Shown here: in pieces, positions 24,960-38,779 of the stretch
Layout: each line of letters starts with the position of its first letter
Position numbering within the stretch: the stretch's first letter is position 1
Notes under the pieces: generated by a model
What the model was told of the DNA's origin: nothing
The model's input: the letters and a program-made list of their open reading frames with translations, nothing else
The model's database searches: none
DNA from: Clitoria ternatea
Lineage: Eukaryota > Streptophyta > Magnoliopsida > Fabales > Fabaceae
DNA length: 64,000 bases
Reading direction: 5' to 3'
Assembly: GCA_037962975.1 (NCBI GenBank)
Contig: CM075673.1
Coordinates: forward strand, 166,676,667-166,740,666
Program-made: the position numbers and the translations under genes

Positions 24960-25540
24960 TGTTGGTTCTGATATCCACCATTATTATGACTTCCACCCCA
25001 TATGTGAGTTTAAATGGAGACTCTTCATAAGAAGAATGTGAGGTGGTCTGATATGCCTAAAGTATATGACTTTATTAATTTGTCCATTTTTTAGCTTCTC
25101 CTAGCCTCTTTTTCAACCCCTGAAGGATCTCTGTGCTGGCTACTTTGGTTTGACCATTTGTTTAGGGGTGTTCAATGGAAGAAAAGATACATTGGATTTT
25201 AAAACCTTCCAACAATGCCCTGAAATTTTTATTAATAAACGGTGTTCCCGTATGTTATGATTCCCTCAGGAATCGCAAACTTAGAAATGACGTTGTCTTA
25301 AATAAAACTTCTTGTCCTTCCCGATGTTATATTAATAATGTGTTTTCCCTCTATCCATTTGAAATAATCCACTCTAATGATTAAGTACTTACCCCGCCTA
25401 GAGCTTTTGAAAAATGGACTTAGAATATCTAGCACCCATTGATGGAATCGCCAGGGTACTGCTAGTGTAAACAGTTCTTCAACAAGTGCATGATGAAGCT
25501 TGGCAAACCTTTGGCAAGAATCACATATTCTTAGGCCCCA
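24960..25540 (-). pseudogene. Decayed integrase fragment of a Tat-type Ty3/gypsy element
   Basis: On the minus strand, reading from about 25540 downwards, the translation follows the integrase of the intact Tat element in this window (C-x2-C-QRF, then LHH, EELFT and VPW, then W-LDIL-PF, a VDYF-KW-E block and later an H-QTNG-like block). It has frameshifts and stops and is missing pieces. It is an old, non-functional remnant from the same superfamily, not a copy of the nearby young element. Confidence 0.6.
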
Positions 25541-27026
25541 TTCAGGGTGATTTTTGGTTTACAGTTTTTAAATTTTATAAAACCAACACTTGTTTTTTGT
25601 TTTTAGTTCCATGCTTTAGCTTTTATGGTGTTTAATTTTAAAAAATCGTTGCTAAAACTTTTATTATTATAATTAAAACTACTTTATACTTGAATAACAA
25701 TAATAATTAATATATTAATAGTAATAATAAATTTCTAAAATGATGAGATTGCAGTAGCATTAATGGTTATGGTGACAGGGGTGTGTTAGCTTCTATACCC
25801 TTGGGGTTTTCATGACACCATATATTATAGGTTGGTGTAAGGATAGTAGTAACGGTATCCAAAAGGGTATCTATGAATATATGATATTGGGGTTAGTGTC
25901 TTCATTAACTCTTATTTTTTCTTCTTAAAATTTTATATAATCATGTTAATGGCCTCCATAAAAGTGTTAGGCCTATTTAGATTGAGAAAAATGTTTCCTC
26001 CTGTTTTCATTTTTATATCCAGTTTTAATTACAAAACTGTCATTATGGTTCATGTTTTAAAAAATTTATATTAAAAAAATTAAAACAGAAAATAAAATAA
26101 AAATAAAAAAATTGTTTTTAATATATCCTATCCAAGTTTTTTTTTAAAAAGACAATTTTATAATTAAAATCGAAAATGTTTTCACAATTAGAGACATTAT
26201 ATTTTAATGTTATCTATACTATCTAATTTTTTTTGGATCGTCTATGATCATGTCAGGTAAAACTATAAATGCATTTTTATTAATATACCCTTGGTCACTT
26301 GTTTTTGTTTTTGTTTTATTGGAATCGACAGCTATCTACTGCCATGAACAATACACTGAAAACAGCAAGATCTGTACACGTATTAAAACCCATCCAGTTT
26401 TATATGGTTGCTAAAATCTCGAAACCGTCGCAAATTAAACATGATCATATATCATTATTTAACCTCTCCATTCTCGCCAGGAAAAAAAATATTGTTTTTA
26501 ACATCATACAAGCTAAAAAATAAAAATAAAATTATTTCTAAACAAAAATTGTATTAGTATATTTTGAAAATAATATATAAATATATTTATGTTAATTCTA
26601 AATAAAAAAATTGATTTTTATTTATAATATTATTACTCTAAGACCCATGCTATGGAAAACCTTTTCTGACGCAGCAGGCATAAATCATTACAGAAAACAA
26701 CAGAAAGATCAACTGGAAAATAAATGACCCACATTGATATCGTTCCAACCCATACCAGAGTTTGGTGAAACCAATAAATGATGATAACATATGTGTGGAG
26801 TTACTCATCCATTAATGGGAAGCAATGTCGATCACGTAAATATATAATAAATCTGGAAAAAGAGAATGAAACCAAGACATCTCAATTTGGTTTCCCATTA
26901 AAGTTAATGTGGGAAAGGCAATAGGTTTATTATTTAAAAGCATAGTATGGTAATTGCCCATGTGGTGGGGTACAGTTTTTGTTGGGAGTTTAGATGCATC
27001 AATTGTTCCATTGTGAAATTGAGACC
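25541..27026. other. Upstream intergenic region of the CER1-like gene
   Basis: AT-rich sequence with possible MITE ends (GGCCCCATTCAGG near 25551 and GGCCTATTTAG near 25972) that I could not pair. The last few hundred bases before the TATA box presumably hold the promoter of the CER1-like gene. No specific binding site was identified. Confidence 0.4.
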
Positions 27027-27034
27027 TATAAATA
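27027..27034 (+). promoter_or_regulatory. Likely TATA box of the CER1-like gene
   Basis: The sequence ACCTATAAATAAAG gives a TATAAATA box 66 bases before the start codon, leaving room for a 5' untranslated leader of about 40 nt. The position is inferred from consensus only. Confidence 0.55.
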
Positions 27035-27099
27035 AAGTTACCAACCATTCTTCAAAGCCAAAACGACAGAAACTTCCCATCAAATAATATAGTTGGAGT

Positions 27100-27201
27100 A
27101 TGGCTTCAAGCCCTGGAATCCTCACTCATTGGCCATGGAAACCTCTTGGAAGCTTTAAGGTTTCCTATAGCTTCCCTTTAATTAATTAGTTATTACTCCT
27201 A

Positions 27202-27243
<42 letters not shown>

Positions 27244-28360
27244 TCTCTCTCTCTCTCTAATACTATAGTTGTTATTTTTTTCATTTATGCATCCATCTAC
27301 CAATCACACTCATTCATATATACATATGGTGATTTCTACATTTTCACTCATACAACTAATTACCAAGTTCAGTATTATACATTTGCTACGTGCATTGTTG
27401 CTAGCTTTATCGTTCCCAAGAAGGAAAATAATAACTAGTGCACAAATTTTTTCCCCATATGCATGACTGAATATATACACACACGTATATTAATTTAATT
27501 AGAATTACGATAAAAAAAAGTTACACTAACAAATATAAAAAAACGGAAGAATAAAATAAAATCCGCTACGATAAGCATATTTTAGAGTGCAGAGTAATGA
27601 GGATATAATCAAAATTATTAAGAATAATTGCCCTTATGTGTACTTTTGAGTGCGACAATTTATATATAAATAAATTATTATGCATAGAAAAGTAGAATTA
27701 GTTTTTTTTAGAAATTTATGTGGGGATGATTTAGAGATCAACATGTAAGGGAGTATTAATGATATTGTTAAAAGAAATTCTTTTTAGTTTTTAACTTGGA
27801 TAAAGTTACACAAATTAAATAAATTCATATATTATATACACTTTGTTATGGTGTATTAATTGACAAACTTAAACTACATTTGGTTTTAAATATAAATAAA
27901 TTTTAGAGGAATTTTTTTATCTTATAATATACTATAAAAAATCATAATCATTAAATGTTTATCTATATATCCTCTTATATATATAATATTAAATTTTCAG
28001 TTATAATTCTTAAAGTGTCTGAAAGTTGTGTTATTTTATTGAAAACCAGAGGCATAGTTAATGAAAACAGAAAAGGACACAATCATAAGATATGGATTGC
28101 AACCTTAAAATCAGCATTACAATTATGATAGTTTGAATTGTTTTTTAGTTTACAAAGAAAAGGACGCTTTATTTTTTATTTTTATAATATATATATATAT
28201 ATATATATTTGAATAAACTAAAATTAACAATTAATTATTAGTTTTTATTAGGAAGAAGAGGAACCTCCTATCTTCTTCTTTTTTTCACTATCATTTTTGT
28301 GGTCTATTAACAAATGTTTATAAACATTTTACGGCAAGCATTATTTTTGAGTTATGAGTG

Positions 28361-28401
<41 letters not shown>

Positions 28402-28468
28402 TTTTTGTGGTCTATTAACAAATGTTTATAAACATTTTACGGCAAGCATTATTTTTGAGTTATGAGTG

Positions 28469-28520
<52 letters not shown>

Positions 28521-28912
28521 GTGATGTTTTTTTAATAAAATCACAAAAAAATGAAGTTTAATCAAGTTTCTTACCCTTTATGTATGTTATGTGTTGTTTT
28601 GAGTTCATCAAACTATTAACGCTGTAATGTTTTGCAGTATTTGATACTAGCTCCGTGGGTGATTCGCAGCTCGTATTGCATGTTGGTGAAGGATAAGAGT
28701 GAAAGGGATGTATCAACCTTTCTGGTATTTCCATTGCTGTTGTGGCGTATGCTTCACAACCAGATATGGATCACTCTCTCTCGTTATCGAACCGCCAAAG
28801 GCAAAACAAGAATTCTGGACAAGGGAATTGAATTTGATCAAGTTGATAGAGAAAGAGACTGGTAACTTTATGCCACAATATTGGAACTCATTATTATTCC
28901 TTTGGTTTAGGG

Positions 28913-28979
<67 letters not shown>

Positions 28980-31061
28980 GTATGTATGTGTAGGGTTTAA
29001 CTTATATATATCTCATTCTTTGGTAACCTGTTCTACTACTAGTATGCTCTTCTGATCTTTTTATTTTAATAAAAATTTATTTGTTTGGCTTCTTAAAAAT
29101 TTAAAGTAAAAACTTCTATCTGCTTCTCCTGTAATAATCATTTTCTATCACTAAACCTGAGTTTAGCAGCAAAGTTATATATTTTTGCATGTGTACAGGG
29201 GTAGAGCCTGATGAATTTTGTTGGGTGACCAAATAAATGAAACATTTTAAAAGAAATAATTATATTAAAAAATAAATTAATTTAAATATATTTTTATCCT
29301 ACTATATGTAAATAAATAAGGTGTGGTTTTAGTTCTTCAATATATATTTTTTCAGTTTTCCAATCTTTTTAAAACATTACAATCAGGTTCTTCCATCAAG
29401 GTTTGCCTGCCTACATAAAACTCTTGGTACCTTCTTCTTATTAATTTAAATTTCTTAAGTTTAGATAAACGGTAACATTTAGATTGGTGAGCTTGGAGTG
29501 GAAGAGAATTAAAAATAGTTTAACTAATTTAGTTAATGATAATGATAATGATAAAAATTGATAGCTTTTTAAGTAAGAAAAATCAATGAAACATTTTATC
29601 GTACAAATCAAAATAACTATAAAAACTAAATGTAATGGTTATATATAAAAAATGCATGTGCGTGCACGTATACGTGTATTATTTTGGTGTGTAATGTAGA
29701 AAACAACATAGTGGCATTTTGCTTTTAGATGTTATAATCCATGGCGTAGTAGGTGTTGGATCAACCAAGTGTTAATAACGAACAAATATCTTAGATATGT
29801 TCATGAAAATTTATTATCCAATGGTCTTAATTAATAATAAAATAATATATATGCATAGAATATAATATTATATGTTTTATTTCTCTTAAATTTTTATCAT
29901 TTTCTATATTTATAAATTACGTGGTAATTACTCGTATTCATGACACTACTTTTGGTAGTTCTGCTTATTAAGTTGTATAGAATTTCTTAAATGCTATTAT
30001 GGTCCTCAGAAATTATATCTATTTTTGTTAAATGTATACAATGAAAAACTATGATATTACAGGATATTCCAAGTATTATATGTGAACAACTTATATGTCA
30101 TGAATCTAGATATTTCTTGCACGCGTATATCAATCACATAATTGTAAAGGCTTTATTTGAGAGTTAGTATGGTGAGAAGAAAGGGAGGGGAGGGGAGGCA
30201 AGCTTGCTAACTGGTATCATTCCTTTATAACTTTCTAACTTTCTAACTGGTATTTAATTTTGATGTTTGTAATAACTTAAATATTATATTTAAGGGTGAG
30301 AATATGTTAGGTCGCATTAAATTTTATAAAATTTGAGTAAAATTTGGTATGTGATTTTGAGGTTTGAGCTTGACTAGTAATCTAACATAAGTTATATTTT
30401 TTAGGTATAACTTTTAAAAGTTTGATTTAACTTTATAACCTATATAGAAAGCTAATTTAAATTATTGCCAATGAAAGAATAAATAATTATATATTAAATA
30501 GATCAATGGGTCCAGCTTAAATAAATTATGTATCTAAAAGGACAATAACTTACATATAAGACACATTATTTAATCATCAATTTTACATATTAAATATGAT
30601 TTTAATAAATTATAATTTTATAAATGATAATTTATAGAAAATACATGTGTATTCATAAATGATAATATATTATAAATTATATTTTTTATAAAATTATATA
30701 TAAGAGTTTAAAAAGATCCGCTTAATAGTTAAAAAAGTTTTCTTAAAATCTCAAACTTAATCTATACTTTTTGAAAAGTTGTAATTTAATTTTTATATTA
30801 AATAAATTAGATCAAACTAAATCGTAAATAAATTACATCATAAATATTTGACAGGTGACCTAACTTATTCTTCATCCTCATGATATCCAACTAACTAACT
30901 AATTCAGAGTTTTTAAACATATAATTTTTCTAATATGTTTCCAGAAACATTGTAAGAAATCAAGTATTATTTAATAACAAGTGCATGTAATATTCAACAC
31001 ATGCACCTGAAAGATGGCTAAATGGAATAAGACCAAAAGGGGACGCCAGATAAATAGAAAT

Positions 31062-31114
<53 letters not shown>

Positions 31115-32157
31115 TTTGCAAAAGTGGACAAATTGAAAAAGAGAAAAAAGAATAGTATTATATTATCATTTGATTTAGTTCAATTGAATTAGTTAATTAG
31201 TTGAGTTATTATATATTCACCATGTTAGTTTTGTGATGCAGGGATGACCAAATATTGTTCAATGGATTATTGTTCTACTTGGCAGCATATAAATTACCAG
31301 GGGCATCACAGATTCCACTGTGGAGAACAGATGGATTTGTGATGATGATGTTGCTTCATACGGGACCAGTTGAGTTTCTTTATTATTGGTTACACAGAGC
31401 ACTTCATCACCACTTCCTCTACTCCAGATACCATTCTCACCACCATTCCTCCATTGTCACAGAACCAATAACATGTGAGTCACATTAATTATATTCTTTA
31501 AAACCCTCTTTATAATTTAAGTAATATTTTGAGAAATAATTTTAAGATATTTTTTTAAGATTTGAAACTTTGTGAACAATTTATACGTTCAGATTTTTTC
31601 TTAGATAATTAAAAGCAGGCGAACAACCTTTCTGGTATGCATTTGATGCATGCAGTATATTGTCAAATGTCAATGTTCTGTGTGCCTTCAGAGAAAGACA
31701 CAGTGCATACAGGGTGGACCACTTGCACAGCTGCAGGTGGAAATTTCTGTGAATTCAATGAAGACCCATTTCTAACTATTTCTCGCGGTTCATTATATGC
31801 CCTTTAACTGTTCACTTTGTAAATATAATTACGAAAATAAAAAAATTTAAAAATTAATATTAATGCTTCATAAATCAAAATTTTAGTTAACTGTAATTTT
31901 TTTTTTAAAATTCATCAAACTAATATTTAAATAAACACACCATAAAGCATGTCACATGTCTATGTTTTAATAGATGATGACAGTGGTATAACAATTTTGA
32001 CATGGTTAATTGTCAACTGTGAATATTGTATATATTATAATAATTGTTTTTAAACAATATTATTAGATATATACAACAGAAAAAATTTAAAATCCCAAAA
32101 AGCTAGACCGCGTGTAGAAGAATTGAAGTCTTTATACAAAATTTATATAAGAACCTA

Positions 32158-32218
<61 letters not shown>

Positions 32219-35200
32219 ATCGTTTGTTCTCGTGATTTTTCTAGTTTTATAAGGTAAAAACCTTTCGTTAAAGATTTATGATTGAGTTGTTTAAGGACAA
32301 CAAACACACAATCAAATTATTATATTTTACTCTTAATAGATAATATATTCAATCCATTTAATTTATATTGAAACATAATTGATTTGAAATAAAATTTAAA
32401 TAATTTTTAAAAGGTGTTATTTAAAATATATATTGAGAAATATGGAAAAATCACAAGAAATATAATTAATGTTGTTAATTTTTACTATAAAACAATTGAT
32501 TATTTCTTTATTTTATCCTTACTTCTCTTTTACTTCGATTTCTATTATATTAACAATTAAAAAAACAACAATTAATATTTTCTTAAAATTCTAAATTAAT
32601 AGATAAATAGAAACAAAATTTTATCCTTAAATAAAATCAAAGAGAATATTATTATTGAATACATGATATAAACTCTCATTAAATCACAAAACATTCAAAT
32701 TAGCTGTAGAATACATGATATAAACTCTCATTAAATTACAAAACATTCAGATTTTAAATGGGGCCATATAAAAGTAAGGCCTAAAACTGTTGTCTTGGTT
32801 GTCTTGGGGTTACAGTGTACTTTTATTTTCTTTCTCCATGCATGCATGTTAAGGACCAAGTTGCAAATAGGCCAGTTGTGATAATTAATGTCAAGTTATT
32901 AGTAGTACTTAAGACCCTGCAAATTATATAAATTTGAGCACTTATTCTTATATTCTCTTGATGTGCAGCTGTGATTCATCCATTTGCCGAACACATATCA
33001 TATTTCCTACTGTTTGCAATACCAAAGTTAACCCTTGTCTTCAGCAGAACAGCTTCTGTTGGGGCCATTGCTGCATATATTACCTACATTGATTTTATGA
33101 ACAACATGGGTCACTGTAACTTTGAGATCGTTCCAAAGGGCCTCTTTCAGGCCTTCCCTCCTCTCAAGTATCTCATGTATACCCCATCGTAAGTATCTAT
33201 ATATTAAGAAACTTCTATTGAATATATATTGTCTAAAATAATCTTATTTAATTTTATTTTTGAAAGAGGTTATAAGAGTAATTAAATAATCATTGGTCAA
33301 TATTTTTTGCGGTAATATTATTGGTCAATATTAGATGTAATAGTATTTATTAGATGAGGATATATTTTTTTTAAAATAACTACTTTGAATATTTCTATAA
33401 ATGAAAATATTTTTGACACAAAACATAAAGACAAAAAAGACTATAGCTTATTTTTTTAAAAAAATACTATATAGTTTGGGACAGATATAGTGAAATTTTT
33501 TTATAAAAAACAAGTTTTCTAATTAACTTTTGTAACATTTTGTATTGAGTGTATTTTATACTCAAGTTCTTTAAAGTTTATATATATATAGTTTGATTCT
33601 TCAATAAATAAATAAATAAATTTATTGGAGACTGTGTAATTGAATATTTATCTTAAAATTTCTTTTAATTGATTTCATATATCTTAGGTTAGACTTGCCT
33701 TATAAAAAAGATTAAATAAGTAATAAATTACTTTAAAACTGTCTTATCAAATAATAAAAACAAAAAGCTTTCTGTTTTGATAGGAACTGGTTAACAGTAG
33801 GTAGCCCTGTCCTTTCCAATTATCTTGTGGCTTGGTTGTGTAAATTAAATGCATTCTCCAACAATATATCAGACTATCAGTTTTGACCCAAAAACTAAAA
33901 CACCGAAACAGAAACTATCACTGGCCATTTATTGGTCAGAAAAACTTAACATATATTACCAATCCTTTTCCTTTATGTGAGGTTTCTTATTATATTCTCC
34001 AAGCAATAAATAGCTAATTTATACTCATTAAAAATAGTAGCTGGTCTTATTATATTTTATCAAAAATTGAGTTATAATTTTACATTATTTTTATTACTAA
34101 TTACTAAAATAATATTTTTTTTTTCAATTTTAGAAGTCACTCACATTATTTACTTAATTAATATTTTAGAAATCATATAGTTACATATTGAAACTTGTTT
34201 ATATTTGATAACAGGAAGTATTTGGTTTCCTAATATGTCATGTCAAGAAATTTTAAAAGATAATTTTTATTTAAATTATTATTAATACAAATTTTCTGTC
34301 AATATTAAAACAAATTTTAATTTTTTTTTTAAAAAAATCTACTTTCTTATTCTTTAGCATGACTTTCCTTTTTAAAAAATCATAATAGAAGAAGCATGTG
34401 TATTATACTATCAAAATGGAGTGAAAACCATTTGTAATATTGGTGAGTTTCAACATTTACTAATTTATCAAATTAGTAAAGATTTTTTTAGTTCACCCGT
34501 AAAAAGATTTCACTTATGGAAGGTTAAAAAATCTCAATTTTTTTTTCTTGTAAAATTAAGAGATCCACCTAAAATTAGTCTTAAATTTCCAAAACCAGCC
34601 TAATTCACTCGTAAAAATAAATAGATTTGGGCATTTTAAATTAATACATAAATTAATGTGAGTTTTCTTAACCCGGCTATAAAAACCTATAAAAACACAG
34701 TTGGTTTAGGATGATCTACCATTTTACCATGTTGGGTTAATATGTTTCTCCCTAATTTTGGCTGATATTTAGTTTTGCTCTCCACAGTTTGAAAATGATT
34801 AATTTTGATGGTAATATCTGACAGGTTTCACTCTTTGCATCATACTCAGTTCAGAACAAACTATTCTTTGTTCATGCCATTTTATGACTACATTTATGGG
34901 ACAATGGACAAGGGTTCAGATCAACTACATGAGACGGCATTAAAAAGAGAGGAAGAGAGGCCAGATGTGGTGCACCTAACGCACCTCACAACGCCTGAAT
35001 CTATTTATCATTTGAGGCTTGGATTTGCATACTTGGCCTCTAAACCATACACACCAAAATGGTACTTTTGGTTTATGTGGCCACTCACAGCTTTCTCCAT
35101 CTTCCTCACATGGCTCTATGCTCGCACATTCATTTCCGAGAGCTACCGTTTTCACAAACTCAACATTCAAACTTGGGCATTGCCCAAATACACTCTCCAG

Positions 35201-36896
35201 GTAAATATCATGATTTTTCCTTCTCTCTCTCTTCCCCTCCCACGTGTATGTAGGAGTATGATAAATACTCAGCATTAAATGCTTGTTAAATGATTTTTTA
35301 GAAAAAAACCCACGATCCATATATGATCATGTATGCGTCTTCGTCAAATCAAGTGTATTTATTGAAAAGTATTAGATAATAAGTTGGAGAATAATTTTAC
35401 TTAAAAATGTTGAAGAATAAACGCTCACATCAGTCATCACTCATAAAATATCTCCAACTTTTTTCATTTCTCATTCTCTATCATTTAGTATAGAGTTTCA
35501 CTTCGAATACATAGTTAATTTTTATTTTCTTTCAACACTTAAATTGCCATTTTCATGTATCGAATGGTTGATTTTTCACATTTAATATGATATGATATGG
35601 CAACGAGTGAAATTATATGTTGTGTAACTGAGGTAGTTTTTCTTTTTTTCTTTTGTAGTATTTTCTGCAATCACAAAAAGTATCTATCAACAAAATTATA
35701 GAGGAAGCAATACTAGACGCAGATAACAAAGGCATAAAAGTGGTTAGTCTAGGCCTGATGAATCAAGGGGAAGAGCTTAACAGATATGGTGGGTTATACG
35801 TGAGTAGGCACCCAAAACTGAAGGTTAAGGTTGTAGATGGTAGCAGCCTTGCAGTTGCTGTTGTTCTTAATAGCATTCCTAAAGGAACAACTCAAGTACA
35901 TCTCAGGGGCAAACTCACCAAAGTTGCTTATGCTCTTGCCTTCACATTGTGTCGACAAGGAGTCAAGGTTATTAGCTTCTTTAATTTGTAAACTTATGAT
36001 TCATTTCTTTAATATAATAAATGTAGATGATAGAACCTATATATATAAATAGCTAATATTAAAAATTAGTTAATGATTATAAACCAACTTTAAAATAGAC
36101 TATGAATTTTTATGTCTTTATCATTTGAATAAAATTTAATGTTATATTATTGTTTTTATTTATCACAGTAAATCAAACGTTTTACTCAATCTCTCTCTAT
36201 ATAATATAAATACAAAGAGAGAGAGAAAGCATACATAAAGGGCTTTTTTAATATTATGTTTGTGAAGGAAATGAATATCATCCATTAAATCAACTGTAAA
36301 TAATTAAGAGTAATACATATGAAATCATTATATTCTAAATGAGGCATGTGATTATTAAATAATTTTTTATTTCTTTTGTGAACGGTAATATCATGTATAG
36401 ATGTATCTTAGAAGAAATGTTCTCTTACATGAGAGTGAGAGAGTGAATTTAAGTCGTATAGTCATACAATGGATGATTGAGATTAAAAGTTTTTTAAAGT
36501 CACATGATCACTTAAAAGGTCACATGACTTCTTTAAAACTCACATGATTAATCTCAACCATCTATTGTATGGTTGTACGGTCCAGATTCGTTTTTCTCAC
36601 TTTTACATAAGAAATCCTTTCTCATATAATACATCCTTATATATATATATTCTTCGATATCAATCTAGAGAAGAGACTTCTCTAGAAATAAATACATGCA
36701 TGTTTTTGTGTTTATGTATCATATGATCGTTAATGAACTACATTTCAGGTAGCCACAATGCATGAAGATGATTTCATAATGCTTAAAAAGTCGTTCAATA
36801 GCTCTGAAACTAATTTGGTCATCAGCAAGAGCTGCGATCAGACGGTAACTTGACAATTTTTTAGTTTCATATTAATTAAGAGATTTCACTCTAATA

Positions 36897-36946
<50 letters not shown>

Positions 36947-37435
36947 CAACCAGGTTTAATTTGTTGTTAATGATAATGGTTTCGTTTCTTCTTTCATCTT
37001 TGATATAATAGGTTTGGCTGGTAGGAGATGGATTGAGTAAAGAGGAACAAGAAAAGGCACCCAAAGGAACATTATTTATTCCATACTCACAACTCCCACC
37101 AAGGAAATACCGCAAGGATTGCTCCTACCATTTCACCCCAGCAATGTTAGCTCCTCGTTCTGTTGAAAATGTCCATTCTTGTGAGGTTTGTAATTAATTA
37201 ATTAAGATCATCCATTGATTTAAAATTACTTAATCTCCAACCCATTTTAAGATTTAATTAATTGCAGGATTGGTTGGGAAGGAGGGTAATGAGTGCATGG
37301 CGCATAGCTGGAATAGTGCATTGTTTAGAAGGATGGAGTGAACATGAGTGTGGCTACACAATGCATAATATTGACAGAGTTTGGCATTCAACTCTTCAAC
37401 ATGGGTTCCAACCTCTTAGTGTGCCAGCCAAATAG
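27100..37435 (+). CDS. CER1: CER1-like very-long-chain aldehyde decarbonylase (9 exons, 619 aa)
   Basis: By family knowledge this ER membrane enzyme, with CER3 and cytochrome b5 as partners, turns very-long-chain aldehydes into the odd-chain alkanes of cuticular wax. Exons, all with GT-AG introns and consistent phases: 27100-27159, 28638-28861, 31242-31474, 32969-33188, 34825-35200, 35659-35967, 36749-36844, 37012-37185, 37268-37435. They total 1860 nt including the TAG stop. The protein starts MASSPGILTHWPWKPLGSFK. The di-iron His clusters of the hydroxylase superfamily are intact: HRALHHH (146-152), HSHHH (159-163), HPFAEH (176-181) and HSLHH (248-252). The C-terminal WAX2-type domain ends with a GWSEHECG block (about 584-591). 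Arabidopsis CER1 is about 625 aa, so length is normal. No stop or frameshift is present. CER1 and CER1-like paralogues cannot be separated from this sequence alone. CER3 is less likely because the His motifs and N-terminus match CER1. Confidence 0.93.
27206..27258 (+). repeat. (CT)n microsatellite at the start of intron 1
   Basis: A CT run interrupted once, beginning about 47 bases after the first splice donor of the CER1-like gene. Such CT tracts close to transcription starts can influence expression. That effect is not shown here. Confidence 0.9.
28292..28516. repeat. 108-bp tandem duplication with (TG)n and (TA)n in intron 1
   Basis: The block starting CATTTTTGTGGTCTATTAAC occurs at 28292-28399 and again from 28400. 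Each copy ends in TGTGTGTG and then a TA run. The unique parts are identical, so the duplication is recent. Confidence 0.9.
28914..28984. repeat. TA/CA-rich microsatellite in intron 2
   Basis: Repeated ATATATATACATATATA blocks just after exon 2. An 118-codon open frame running through this repeat is not a gene. Confidence 0.85.
31064..31110. repeat. (TA)n microsatellite in intron 2
   Basis: A pure AT dinucleotide run of about 47 bases, about 130 bases before exon 3. Confidence 0.9.
32161..32213. repeat. (TA)n microsatellite in intron 3
   Basis: A pure TA run of about 53 bases. Confidence 0.9.
32657..32755. repeat. ~52-bp tandem duplication in intron 3
   Basis: GAATACATGATATAAACTCT and the following ~27 bases occur twice in tandem (starting 32657 and 32709) with two mismatches. 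Confidence 0.85.
36398..36640. mobile_element. Fold-back MITE in intron 6 of the CER1-like gene
   Basis: The two halves are inverted repeats. The left half reads GTCATACAATGGATGATTGAG, and the reverse complement of the right half reads CAACCATACAATAGATGGTTGAG. Outer parts also match (AGAGTGAGAGAGTGAA against AAAGTGAGAAAAACGAA). There is no coding capacity. The limits are approximate and a TA target duplication is possible but not certain. It lies wholly inside the intron (35968-36748) and touches no splice site. Confidence 0.6.
36898..36941. repeat. (TA)n microsatellite in intron 7
   Basis: A TA run of about 44 bases within a 167-bp intron, making up about a quarter of it. Confidence 0.9.
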
Positions 37436-38730
37436 TTAGGTCATTATTAATGAATATCTAAAGGGAAATTGAACATGTTTGGTTTGGTTTGCTTTGTTGT
37501 ACCTCTTTGGAGGGTATATATCAATCCTTTAAATTTGTGGTTTTTATTTTCCGAAATAAGTCTGTGAAACATTGCACTTAAACAAACTCTATATGTAATG
37601 GTGATCTATAGATTCTATACATATTATGATAATTTTTGAAATATTAATATCATATGCCAACTTTATATTGCTATATTTTAAATGCTTATAGTTGTACAAA
37701 AAACAAAACAATTAGATTTTTTTTTCAAAGAAGATTCATGTTATAAATTTTAGGGGTGTTAACGGGAAGGGTGGTATAATTTTGAAGTGAAAAATCAATC
37801 AAATTTATATTTAAAAATACTTATAGTGTGGTTGAGTCACTAAAATTTAAAAACAAAATCAATTTTTTGCAATTTGGGTTAGCATCAAAATTTTGAACCT
37901 AAAATCCCTCGTATTAAAATATACATATGAAAAATAATATCAATTAAAAATTTATTAATATAATATATTTAAGGTGTTCACGTAAAGAGTATAAGACACA
38001 AAACTCTAGAAAATTCTCATAGGGATTAGGTTTACTATTTCTCAATAATGTGTCACTTAGCTTACAACGTGTGTCTAAAAGATACATTTATACCTATGTC
38101 AGAAAAAAGGGGCCTAGGCCTATTAGGTTATAAGTAACACGAATCCACTCCTTGCCAAGATAGAGGGAATTAGGGAGATTTGTGGACCCCTCCTGATTTA
38201 GGGGGGAACAGAAGGTTTATTAAAGATAAAATAAAAAAATAATATAAACTATTACATATGCAATTTGGTTCGGTGCGTTTCAAGCTGAATTTAGGAACCG
38301 AAAACCAAACTCAATTGCAAGATTTGTCAAAAAAATTGCAAGAGAAAAGAAATTTTTGGCAGTTTTTATTTTTTATATTTCAACTGTGTTTACAATAAAT
38401 TGGATTTGTGATATCTTCCACTAAATGGTTAGACTCTTTTTTTTAACACATGAAGGTTATGGAATAAAAGATGAGTTAGTTTTGACTTAGATAGATTTAA
38501 ATGTTTATGGTATTTTTTTCTTTAAGGTTTACTATTATAAAAATAACCATTATGAAACTTATATTATTGAAAGATACATTATAGAGGAGGCCATTGAGTT
38601 TTGTACCGACTATTTGTCAAAAGTAAAAGCTATAGGGTTTCCTAAGTCTTGTCACGAGCAAACACATGAGGCAAGGGATTGCGGAAGCAATTAGATCAAG
38701 CACACTTGTGAGTGTATGTATGTATGTATG

Positions 38731-38779
<49 letters not shown>

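Noticed and set aside
25548..26160. MITE suspected from GGCCCCATTCAGG and GGCCTATTTAG ends
   Set aside because: No matching inverted end or target duplication could be found for either.
28699..29055. 118-codon frame crossing a TA/CA microsatellite
   Set aside because: It is a frame-shifted reading of exon 2 that continues into a dinucleotide repeat.
34805..35320. Several overlapping frames (114, 64, 61 codons) near exon 5 of the CER1-like gene
   Set aside because: All overlap the true exon 34825-35200 in other frames or read into the intron.
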